A stretch of 13,100 nucleotides of DNA from Methanosarcinales archaeon. Lineage in GTDB: Archaea > Halobacteriota > Methanosarcinia > Methanosarcinales > Methanogasteraceae. The stretch covers positions 1 to 13,100 of the forward strand of contig DTYY01000207.1 in assembly GCA_012961645.1 (NCBI GenBank), given 5' to 3'. Position numbers and translations under genes: made by a program. Under the pieces are notes generated by a model. It saw nothing but the letters and a program-made list of their open reading frames with translations, ran no database searches and had not been told where the DNA came from. Positions 6,890 to 13,100 of the stretch are shown piece by piece (position 1 is the first letter of the stretch; every line of letters starts with the position of its first letter).

Positions 6890-7798
6890 ATGGATAACAT
6901 AAAAAATCTTGTATCAAGGTTTGACACATACATAAGAACGCACAAACCAGAGCAACTGGTCATACCACCGCTGATCGTGCTTGTAATCGCATTAATCGTC
7001 CTCGGCGGCATGTATGTAACCACAGGCTCTCCGGTACGTCTTGGATTCCAGTTCGAGGGGGGCACGATCATCGAGCTTGACACACCAGACTCTTATGACG
7101 ACCTGAAGGTTGCTTTTATGGATTATCCACTCATCGGCGTGAGTGAATCCGGCAATCGCAAGATGCTCAAATTCGGTCCGATGGACAGTGATAAAGAAGA
7201 ATCGCTGGTTGCGAAAGTCAACAGCGAGTATGAATATGCGACACCCGAGATCAAGCAGGCAGATCCGATATATGCAAGATCACTGCAGAAACAGGCGATA
7301 AAAGCGATATTGATATCATTCTGCCTCATGGCAGTCGTGGTTTTTCTGATATTTCGGACGTTTGTGCCCTCGGTTGCGGTTGTACTCTCTGCATTCTCGG
7401 ATATCATGATTGCATCTGCATTCATAGCGATAACAGGCATCGAACTATCGCTTGGAACAATCGCTGCTCTCCTGATGCTGATCGGATACTCGGTGGACAG
7501 TGACATTCTTCTCACGACACGACTGCTCAAACGTAGAGGCAACCTCGATGACAAGGTCACGAGTGCGATGACGACCGGTCTAACCATGACCAGCACAACG
7601 CTCGCTGCGATCCTGATGATGTATCTTGTTTCAGCATATTCGTACCTCATCGTCCCGTCGTTTCCGCAGATCAGCATCATAAGCGATATCACAATCGTTC
7701 TCCTCTTCGGTCTCGCTGCCGATCTGATGAATACGTGGATGCTCAATACCGGAATACTGAAATGGCACCTGCAGAAGCAAAGGGGGCGGAGAACATGA
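6890..7798 (+). CDS. secF: Protein translocase accessory subunit SecF
   Basis: SecF pairs with SecD in an RND-fold membrane complex that helps proteins exported through SecYEG finish translocation. The 302 residues fit archaeal SecF: one N-terminal membrane segment (about residues 23-43), an external domain beginning near FEGGTIIELD and running to about residue 135, then five membrane segments. The conserved GYSVDSDILLTTRLLKRRG carries Asp203 and Asp205 in the proton-relay region of the family. The start is well supported by GAGGAG at about 6877-6882, eight bases before the ATG. The short gap to prs suggests co-transcription. The final TGA overlaps the secD ATG as ATGA, indicating coupled synthesis of the two subunits. 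Confidence 0.96.
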   Translation: MDNIKNLVSRFDTYIRTHKPEQLVIPPLIVLVIALIVLGGMYVTTGSPVRLGFQFEGGTIIELDTPDSYDDLKVAFMDYPLIGVSESGNRKMLKFGPMDSDKEESLVAKVNSEYEYATPEIKQADPIYARSLQKQAIKAILISFCLMAVVVFLIFRTFVPSVAVVLSAFSDIMIASAFIAITGIELSLGTIAALLMLIGYSVDSDILLTTRLLKRRGNLDDKVTSAMTTGLTMTSTTLAAILMMYLVSAYSYLIVPSFPQISIISDITIVLLFGLAADLMNTWMLNTGILKWHLQKQRGRRT

Positions 7799-9420
7799 AA
7801 TTGCATAAGGATTTTAGAGTCATCGTATATGTCATCGCCATGCTGTTAGCCCTGATTGTGATTCACCCGACTTATGACGATGGTCTTTCGTCCAATCTGC
7901 AGTACGGGCTCGATCTCGAAGGCGGGACAAGTCTCCAGCTCAAGTTAGAGGGCGTGATCGCCGGAGTCGAGGCTGATCCTGCACAGATCATCGAAGAAGA
8001 ATACTCTGATGCATTCGGAGAGATCGAGATCATCGAGGCGTCAGAGACTGAAGTCATATTCAGGACACCGGAGCCACTCAATAAAGATGAGATAGATGCG
8101 ATTGGTTACGGAAGTGTGCATGTGAGGGACAATGAGGTCACACTCACCATAAACAAGGAATACGTGATCCAGGCATATCTTTCAAGGTATCTTGAGTGCG
8201 AGGTGGTCTATCTCGGCAGCAATATGTATGAGATCAGATCCGCCATCGGTGAGAGCGAACTGTCAGACGTACTCGCCGAGGTCGGTGGATCGATTGCAAC
8301 AGACATGCGAGGGAAACCCGTATTCAGGGACGCCGTAACAAAAGAGACCCAGAAGACGACAGAGGCGATATTAAGCGAGAAGTTGAACATCTGGGGCTTG
8401 AAGGATGTTCCGATCACTCCTGTTGAGGATAATATTCTCATGGTCGACCTCGCTGGTGTCGATCTTGACACAGCGATGGAGATTGTTGCAACGCCAGGGA
8501 AGTTCGAGATTCGCATCCAGACAACAGAGAACGAGACAGAGCATGTGACATGGGGTGATCACATCACCGCGGTGGACATACCCAAGATGCGGGATGGCGC
8601 ATGGGGCGTCGGTTTCACGGTGGACGGCGTTGGAGCGAATGCGATTCGAGATGCGGCAGTCGAATCTGGTGCTGTTGACGATCCGGAAGCACACGAACTG
8701 ATCATGCTTCTTGATGACGAGGTGATATATTCAGCACCGCTTGCATCTGAACTGGCAGAAAGTCTGCAGGAACTCTACGACAAAAACCAGGATGTACCGT
8801 CTTATGCACTGGTTGCGACCACCGGGGCGGGAGACGTTGGAAAGGAGACTGTGGAACAACTATACATACACCTTCGTGCAGGAGCGCTCCCTGTAGAGGT
8901 TGATGTGATCGGTTCATGGCAGGTTCCTGCCGCACTCGGCGCCCAGTTCAAGGAGCAGACGATACTTGCCGGCATCCTTGCGCTGCTCATGGTTGCTCTC
9001 ACCATCTTCCTCAGGTACCACCAGAAGAATATCCTCATCCCGATGGTTGCAACCTCGGTAAGCGAGGTCTTCATGATTCTCGGCTTTGCGGCAGCAATAG
9101 GCTGGCAGCTCGACCTCCCGGCAATTGCAGGAATCATCGCGGTCATAGGAACAGGAATCGACCACTTGGTGATCATCACCGACGAGGTGCTGTATGAGGG
9201 CAGGATGCCGTCCAAGAAGGTTTATCTCTCGAGAATTGCAAGGGCGTTTGCGATCATCTTTGCCGCCGCAACAACCACCATCATCGCGATGTCGCCGCTT
9301 CTCTTTATGGGATTTGGCGCACTGAAAGGTTTTGCCATCACCACGATCGTGGGTGTTTTGATCGGCGTTCTGATCGCAAGACCGGTTTACGGACGGGTGA
9401 TCAGGGAACTGCTGGAGTGA
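7795..9420 (+). CDS. secD: Protein translocase accessory subunit SecD
   Basis: SecD is the larger partner of SecF in the membrane complex that supports late steps of protein export. From ATG 7795 there are 541 residues: a first membrane segment at about 8-24, the conserved YGLDLEGGTSLQLK at 37-50, a long external domain, then five membrane segments from about residue 380. The segment GTGIDHLVIITDE has Asp456, the family's conserved charged residue in the fourth segment. The frame is open back to an ATG at 7735 deep inside secF, but that extension (MDAQYRNTEMAP and on) has no counterpart in the family. ATG 7795 overlaps the secF stop and has GGCGGAG at 7785-7791 as ribosome site. No export ATPase or other Sec gene is in view. 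The gene order F then D differs from most bacteria. Confidence 0.96.
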   Translation: MKLHKDFRVIVYVIAMLLALIVIHPTYDDGLSSNLQYGLDLEGGTSLQLKLEGVIAGVEADPAQIIEEEYSDAFGEIEIIEASETEVIFRTPEPLNKDEIDAIGYGSVHVRDNEVTLTINKEYVIQAYLSRYLECEVVYLGSNMYEIRSAIGESELSDVLAEVGGSIATDMRGKPVFRDAVTKETQKTTEAILSEKLNIWGLKDVPITPVEDNILMVDLAGVDLDTAMEIVATPGKFEIRIQTTENETEHVTWGDHITAVDIPKMRDGAWGVGFTVDGVGANAIRDAAVESGAVDDPEAHELIMLLDDEVIYSAPLASELAESLQELYDKNQDVPSYALVATTGAGDVGKETVEQLYIHLRAGALPVEVDVIGSWQVPAALGAQFKEQTILAGILALLMVALTIFLRYHQKNILIPMVATSVSEVFMILGFAAAIGWQLDLPAIAGIIAVIGTGIDHLVIITDEVLYEGRMPSKKVYLSRIARAFAIIFAAATTTIIAMSPLLFMGFGALKGFAITTIVGVLIGVLIARPVYGRVIRELLE

Positions 9421-9440
9421 AGTGAGAGAGGTTACCTGTG

Positions 9441-9710
9441 ATGATAACAAAAGAAGATAAAGATATAATCTTGCATTGTGCCGCAAAGTACAATGTTTCC
9501 AGAGTCATCCTCTTTGGTTCCTCTCTAAGAACCGACAAAGAAGCAGGCGACATAGACATCGGGGTAAAAGGGATTGAACCCAGGCTGTTCTTCAAATTTT
9601 ATGCTGAGTTATTCAGGCGTTTGTCCAAACCTGTCGATCTCATCGACCTTTCTAAGAAGTCGTTATTTAATGAGGTTGTAGAAGAGACTGGAGTAAAAAT
9701 CTATGGATAA
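9441..9710 (+). CDS. mntA: MntA-type nucleotidyltransferase antitoxin
   Basis: The 89-residue protein is a minimal nucleotidyltransferase domain of the MNT class. Its catalytic pattern is present: Gly26-Ser27 in ILFGSS, Asp37 and Asp39 in GDIDIGV, and a third acidic Asp66 in PVDLIDL. Nine residues lie between GS and DxD, against ten usually quoted for MntA. In type VII toxin-antitoxin pairs MntA inactivates the HEPN toxin by adding AMP units to a tyrosine in its active motif. The next gene, starting eight bases inside this one, encodes exactly such a toxin. The ATG at 9441 is chosen over GTG 9438 because GAGAGGTT at 9426-9433 is at normal distance. Base composition is visibly more AT-rich than in secD before it, suggesting acquisition by transfer. 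Confidence 0.88.
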   Translation: MITKEDKDIILHCAAKYNVSRVILFGSSLRTDKEAGDIDIGVKGIEPRLFFKFYAELFRRLSKPVDLIDLSKKSLFNEVVEETGVKIYG

Positions 9711-10125
9711 CCTGCATAAGAAAATTCTTGCGGAAGAGGAGAATGTTGAACTGGCATTAAGTAATCTCGACGACGCAATGGCAAGAAAAGAGAAGACAGT
9801 TATTGAATTGGCAGCCATCGGTGCGTTCCTCCACAATATTTATAACGGCATAGAGAATATTTTGAAGCAAATTCTATATGCACAGGAGGTTGAGATACCC
9901 AGATCCGACACATGGCATAAAGATCTGTTGAATCTTTCAATATCCATGGAGATTATTTCGGAGAGGTTATCTGATGAACTCTACCAGTACCCAACTTTCA
10001 GACATTTTTTTGTTCATGCATACGGTTTCATGCTTGAGGAGATTCATCTAAAAGAGTTAGCTGGCAACATTCGAGAGGTCTGGTATCGATTTTTGTTAGA
10101 AATAGAGATTTTTTTGAAGGAATAA
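9703..10125 (+). CDS. hepT: HEPN-domain toxin, HepT-like ribonuclease
   Basis: The 140-residue, mostly helical protein carries the HEPN active motif in full form, RX4HXY: Arg100, His105 and Tyr107 in FRHFFVHAY. The flanking sequence (AAIGAFLHNIYNGIENILKQ earlier, DTWHKDLL in the middle) resembles the HepT-like subgroup found next to MNT nucleotidyltransferases. HepT toxins cut RNA; Tyr107 would be the residue modified and silenced by MntA. The start overlaps the mntA end by eight bases, so antitoxin and toxin are made together, antitoxin first. An intact catalytic motif in both partners implies a working pair. AT-rich composition continues through this gene. The target RNA and physiological role are unknown; stabilisation of this chromosomal site or defence against viruses are both possible. 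Confidence 0.87.
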   Translation: MDNLHKKILAEEENVELALSNLDDAMARKEKTVIELAAIGAFLHNIYNGIENILKQILYAQEVEIPRSDTWHKDLLNLSISMEIISERLSDELYQYPTFRHFFVHAYGFMLEEIHLKELAGNIREVWYRFLLEIEIFLKE

Positions 10126-10142
10126 GGACGATTGAACCAACT

Positions 10143-11537
10143 ATGAACAAATCAATGAAAGAAAGGGCTGAAACATGCGCCGCTGCTATCAGGAAGCACG
10201 AAGAGGTGCGGATCGTATCACACATCGATGCCGATGGCTTGACCGCGGCTGCAATTATGTGCCGTGTGCTCGAGCAACTCGGGATCGAGCATGGCGTGCG
10301 GTTCGTGAAACAACTGGACAGAGGAGTCCTCGATGAGGTTGCTGATGCAAACATCCCGACGATCTTCACCGATCTTGGAAGCGGGATGCTCTCTGATATG
10401 CCCGGTGGCATGGATGTCATAATCGCGGACCATCACCAGATCGATCAGAACGGCAGTGTTGAATACCACTTAAACCCGCATCTCTTCGGCATCGATGGCT
10501 CGACCGAACTGAGCGGATCGGGTTGCTCGTACCTGCTTGCACAGGCGCTCGGAAGCCCTGGACTTGAGCCAGGAGACCTGTCCGATCTTGCGATCGTGGG
10601 CGCTGTCGGTGATCTGCAGGCAAGAAAGTTCGGGAAACTGGTCGGGTGTAACAGGGAGATCCTGAAGCAGGGTAGAGATCGAGGAGTGTTGAATTACAAG
10701 AAGGATCTCTCGTTTTTTGGGAAGCAGACACGGGAGATATTCAAGTTGTTGCTGTACTCATCTGACCCGTACCTCCCGGGACTGACAGGAAATGAGGATG
10801 CAAGCATCGAGTTTCTGAGAAAGGCTGGCATAGATGCTGGTGGTGAACGATGGAGGCGCTGGATCGACCTGAGTGTTGAAGAGCAGCAGAGGATGGTCTC
10901 GTCACTGGTTCAGTACTGCATCTCAAAGCGGATGTCATCCTACCACGTCCACAGACTGGTAACCGAGGTATACCTACTGACAGAGGAGCAGGAGGGGACC
11001 GAACTGCGGGATACATCCGAATACTCCACCCTGCTCAATGCCACCGCACGCTATGGCTTTGCTGATGTCGGTCTTGCCGTCTGTCTCGGGGATCGGGAGG
11101 GGAAGCTTGCAGAAGCACATGAACTGCTTGCAGATCACAGGAGAAACCTTGTGGAGGGTCTGAAACTCGTTAGAGAGAGGGGCATCACCGAACTTTCCCA
11201 TGTTCAGTACTTTGATGCCGGCAGTTCGATTCGGGATACGATCGTTGGTATCGTCGCGGGCATGAGCCTGACAAACTCCAGAAACCGGAACATGCCGATC
11301 TTTGCGTTCGCGGAGAGCGATGCCGGGCTCAAGGTCTCTGCACGCGGGACGCAGGCGCTCATCAGGAAGGGGTTAAACCTTGCTGATGCGATCGGGGCGT
11401 GTGCAGCAAGGGTTGGCGGCACCGGCGGTGGGCACAACATCGCGGCGGGCGCAACCATACCACGCAAGAGCAAAGATGAGTTTCTTGAACTGATGGACAC
11501 TGCGATCGGAGAACAGCTCAGAATAGCAGGTAAGTGA
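10143..11537 (+). CDS. RecJ-like DHH-family single-strand nuclease (archaeal GAN type)
   Basis: The 464-residue protein has all DHH phosphoesterase motifs: SHIDADG (His27, Asp29, Asp31), FTDLGSG (Asp77), ADHH (Asp96, His97, His98) and GAVGD (Asp157), which bind two metal ions. The C-terminal DHHA1 domain ends with GGTGGGHNIAAG at 425-436, contacting the nucleic acid. Length and the FTDLGSG form of motif II match archaeal RecJ-like exonucleases called GAN, which associate with GINS and the replicative helicase and degrade single-stranded DNA or RNA. Archaea often carry several RecJ-like proteins with differing polarity, so direction and substrate here cannot be fixed. ATG 10143 lies 17 bases after hepT, with AAGGAC as weak ribosome site; it may still share the upstream transcript. 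Six bases separate its stop from alaX. Confidence 0.9.
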   Translation: MNKSMKERAETCAAAIRKHEEVRIVSHIDADGLTAAAIMCRVLEQLGIEHGVRFVKQLDRGVLDEVADANIPTIFTDLGSGMLSDMPGGMDVIIADHHQIDQNGSVEYHLNPHLFGIDGSTELSGSGCSYLLAQALGSPGLEPGDLSDLAIVGAVGDLQARKFGKLVGCNREILKQGRDRGVLNYKKDLSFFGKQTREIFKLLLYSSDPYLPGLTGNEDASIEFLRKAGIDAGGERWRRWIDLSVEEQQRMVSSLVQYCISKRMSSYHVHRLVTEVYLLTEEQEGTELRDTSEYSTLLNATARYGFADVGLAVCLGDREGKLAEAHELLADHRRNLVEGLKLVRERGITELSHVQYFDAGSSIRDTIVGIVAGMSLTNSRNRNMPIFAFAESDAGLKVSARGTQALIRKGLNLADAIGACAARVGGTGGGHNIAAGATIPRKSKDEFLELMDTAIGEQLRIAGK

Positions 11538-11543
11538 TGCGGA

Positions 11544-12260
11544 ATGGACGTGCTATATCTCATGGATTGTTATGCAGATGAGTTTGAAGCGACCGTTGAG
11601 GCGGTGGTAGATGAACGGTTCGTCATACTCGATAAAACCGCGTTCTACCCTGATTCTGGCGGACAGCCGCACGACACAGGCGTCCTCGTGCGGATATCGG
11701 ACGAGCGCGAATTTCTGGTTATGTATGTGCGGAGGACGGATGATCTGATCAGCCATGAGGTCACAGAGCCCGGGCTTGCAGCAGGCGACCGGGTCATCGG
11801 GAGGATCGACTGGGGGAGGAGGCACCTCTTCATGCGGTCGCACACCGCATGCCACGTGTTAAGCGCAGTGATTCACAAGGAGACCGGTGCCCTGATCACA
11901 GGAAACCGGATCGGGGAGGCGAAGACAAGGGTGGATTTCAGTCTTAAGGACTTTGACAGGTCAGAGATCAAGTCGTATGAAGAGAAAACGAATGAGATCA
12001 TCGATCAGAATATTCCAGTTGATATAAAGATTCTTTCAAGAGAGGAAGCCCTTGAGATACCGTCGATCGTGAAATTGAAGATGGATCTGCCTGACCGGGA
12101 GGATATGCGCATCATCGACATCGTTGGCTATGACGCGCAGGCATGTGGCGGTACACATGTAAGAAACACCGGCGAGATCGGGCACATAGAGGTCGTGAAG
12201 GCTGAGAACAAGGGAAAGAATAATAGAAGAATCTATTTCAGGCTGGAAAGAGCCGAGTGA
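11544..12260 (+). CDS. alaX: Alanyl-tRNA editing protein AlaX (medium form)
   Basis: AlaX is a free-standing editing domain related to that of alanyl-tRNA synthetase; it hydrolyses mischarged Ser-tRNA(Ala) (and in some cases Gly-tRNA(Ala)) in the cytosol. The zinc site is complete: HTACH gives His100 and His104, CGGTH gives Cys201 and His205. An N-terminal domain with FYPDSGGQP at 34-42 marks the AlaX-M type, and 238 residues fit that class. It follows the RecJ-like gene by six bases, so the two probably share a transcript. This may be simple co-transcription, although AlaS-type editing domains and DHHA1 domains also occur fused in alanyl-tRNA synthetase. It ends 22 bases before the convergent cbiG gene, with no clear terminator between. 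Confidence 0.95.
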   Translation: MDVLYLMDCYADEFEATVEAVVDERFVILDKTAFYPDSGGQPHDTGVLVRISDEREFLVMYVRRTDDLISHEVTEPGLAAGDRVIGRIDWGRRHLFMRSHTACHVLSAVIHKETGALITGNRIGEAKTRVDFSLKDFDRSEIKSYEEKTNEIIDQNIPVDIKILSREEALEIPSIVKLKMDLPDREDMRIIDIVGYDAQACGGTHVRNTGEIGHIEVVKAENKGKNNRRIYFRLERAE

Positions 12261-12282
12261 AGATCTGGGCGTTATCGAAGAG

Positions 12283-12657
12283 TCATCGTGCAATCGCGAT
12301 GGTCACGTTTCCATATTTCCTTTTCTCAAGTATCAATTCCTTCTTTTCGGATAGTGCGAGCGCACATGGCTCTGCCACTCCGACGATGCCGAACCTGCTC
12401 GCCTCAGAGCGGGACGGTGGGGTGTACATGTTGATCGTCTCATCGCCCAGAAACACGATCTTGCGCCCGAGCGATTCTGCTGCGTATATGATGCCGGGCT
12501 CGTCCTCTTTTAGCCGGGATGATGCGAAAATCTGGACGTCATCTATATCGATGCCTGCCTCACGAAGTCCGGACATGACTGCGTCAGAGACCTCCAGGTG
12601 GGTAACGCCGCGTCTTGCTCCGATTCCGACGATCGCGCCGGCTGTTTCGTTGTTCAT
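12283..12657 (-). CDS. cbiG: Stand-alone CbiG C-terminal-domain protein (cobalamin biosynthesis, CobE-like)
   Basis: The 124-residue protein matches the C-terminal domain of CbiG: IVGIGARRGV at residues 9-18, a middle LKEDEPGIIYAAESLG, GVAEPCALALS, and the family ending GNVTIAIAR. Full CbiG, about 330-350 residues, opens the delta-lactone of cobalt-factor V in the anaerobic cobalamin route; the C-terminal domain alone corresponds to CobE of the aerobic route. The N-terminal and middle domains are absent. An in-frame TAA lies 24 bases before the ATG, so no longer reading is possible. The start near the natural domain boundary suggests a genuine short protein, but the IS630-type remnant ending 30 bases upstream leaves open that a longer gene was cut. 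No other cobalamin gene is in view. There is no Shine-Dalgarno sequence. Confidence 0.85.
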   Translation of the reverse strand: MNNETAGAIVGIGARRGVTHLEVSDAVMSGLREAGIDIDDVQIFASSRLKEDEPGIIYAAESLGRKIVFLGDETINMYTPPSRSEASRFGIVGVAEPCALALSEKKELILEKRKYGNVTIAIAR

Positions 12658-12687
12658 GAGTGGACTGTCATCGTTCTGGCGTTATAA

Positions 12688-13002
12688 TCATTCCGATAAT
12701 AAATTGTAAAAACCACGCCCAAAAATTTCCTGGAAAGTCGCCGAGAACTTCCCAATCCAGCTTCTGGCATAACCAGGATTTCTGCAGAGAATTGCGTACT
12801 TCTCCTTTATGAACGCCTTCAAACTTTGAACAGAATCTATGAAAACCTCTGATATCAGCTTTTTCAGACTTTTCCATAGGAATTCTATGGGATTCAAGTC
12901 ATGGGAGCATGGAGGTAGGAAAACAAGGTACAATCCCAGCTTATCAGCCTCTCCCATTACTTCCTTCGCTCTATGGTTAGAAAAATTGTCGCAACTACTC
13001 AC
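12688..13002 (-). mobile_element. 5'-truncated IS630-family transposase remnant
   Basis: The minus strand encodes the last part of an IS630/Tc1-mariner-like DDE transposase: DNFSNHRAKEV, with the second catalytic Asp, then LPPCSHDLNPIEFLWKSLKK, the family hallmark containing the final Glu. The helix-turn-helix region, the first catalytic Asp and about two thirds of the usual 330-350 residues are missing. Reading upstream, an in-frame TAA at about 13006-13008 precedes the GTG at 13002, and the sequence beyond no longer resembles a transposase. This is therefore a dead fragment, not a short gene. The 3' end looks natural, ending in a TGA at 12688; the outer terminal repeat should lie between there and about 12670, next to cbiG. 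Confidence 0.85.
12696..12705 (-). promoter_or_regulatory. TATA-like box for cbiG inside the transposase remnant
   Basis: Read on the minus strand this is AATTTATTAT, lying in the last codons of the transposase remnant. It is centred about 43 bases before the cbiG ATG, giving a leader of roughly 17 bases with the usual TATA-to-start spacing. It would mean the mobile element now carries the cbiG promoter. Consensus match only, in an AT-rich stretch. Confidence 0.35.
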
Positions 13003-13008
13003 GTTTTA

Positions 13009-13024
13009 GAAGTCAGTAGACTTC
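13009..13024. repeat. Perfect hairpin beside the transposase break
   Basis: GAAGTC-AGTA-GACTTC forms a perfect six-base stem with a four-base loop immediately right of the point where the IS630-type coding sequence breaks off. It is enclosed by an imperfect inverted repeat, TCGCAACTAC at 12989-12998 against GTGGTTGCGA at 13054-13063 (nine of ten matching). Small hairpins near the end are typical of IS200/IS605 elements, so this may be the end of a second element running off the right edge. That identity is a guess. Confidence 0.4.
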
Positions 13025-13100
13025 CATATCATTTTTAGGTTGTACCCTCAACGGTGGTTGCGAATACCCCCTTCTGAACAATAAAAATTTATGAAAAATA

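Noticed and set aside
7735..7794. SecD starting at ATG 7735
   Set aside because: It would add 20 residues encoded within secF with no family counterpart; ATG 7795 has a ribosome site and an ATGA overlap.
8914..9486. A 190-codon minus-strand open frame opposite the secD end
   Set aside because: It is the complement of well-conserved SecD membrane segments and has a Cys/His/Arg-rich composition typical of antisense readings.
12257..12709. A 150-codon plus-strand open frame after alaX
   Set aside because: It lies opposite cbiG, which matches a known family from first to last residue; the plus-strand peptide does not.
1..13100. CRISPR array, tandem repeats or a replication origin
   Set aside because: No regularly spaced repeats and no origin-recognition-box clusters or cdc6/orc1 gene were seen when reading through the window.

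Overview
The window looks like chromosomal DNA of a euryarchaeon, probably methanogen-related or methane/alkane-oxidising (Methanomicrobia-type). This rests on gene content: aspartate carbamoyltransferase with a separate zinc regulatory chain, an archaeosortase, archaeal-type SecF and SecD, a RecJ-like DHH nuclease of the GAN type, and TATA-type rather than -35/-10 promoters. The exact lineage cannot be fixed from the sequence alone. No rRNA, tRNA or CRISPR array is visible.

Region 1 (1-2372) is mostly read on the minus strand. It holds the N-terminal 476 codons of a large SNF2-family helicase that runs off the left edge. Behind it lie the remains of two decayed genes: a phosphate ABC transporter ATPase (pstB) broken by at least three frameshifts and missing its second half, and the C-terminal end of a sugar-phosphate isomerase/epimerase-like TIM-barrel protein. 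An AT-rich and then GC-rich non-coding stretch leads to the pyrB promoter.

Region 2 (2373-9420) is a compact plus-strand series of healthy genes: pyrB-pyrI (pyrimidine synthesis); artA-asd-pssA (archaeosortase plus the two enzymes that make archaetidylserine and archaetidylethanolamine); prs (PRPP synthesis); and secF-secD (protein export). Overlapping stops and starts tie pyrB to pyrI, artA to asd to pssA, and secF to secD. TATA-like boxes precede pyrB, artA and prs, so three transcription units are likely. Together these genes span export of proteins through Sec, C-terminal processing and lipid anchoring by ArtA, and supply of the polar lipids that ArtA function needs in haloarchaea.

Region 3 (9441-12260) starts with an AT-richer toxin-antitoxin pair of the MntA/HepT (type VII) kind. 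A RecJ-like DHH nuclease and a free-standing alanyl-tRNA editing protein (AlaX) follow.

Region 4 (12283-13100) is on the minus strand. It holds a short stand-alone CbiG C-terminal-domain protein (cobalamin pathway), directly downstream of a 5'-truncated IS630-type transposase. To the right of the transposase is a short stretch with a perfect hairpin, possibly the end of another mobile element.

The most interesting signals are the artA-asd-pssA unit next to secFD, the decayed pst/isomerase remnants, the HepT-MntA pair with intact active motifs, and the layered mobile DNA at the right edge that may now provide the cbiG promoter.
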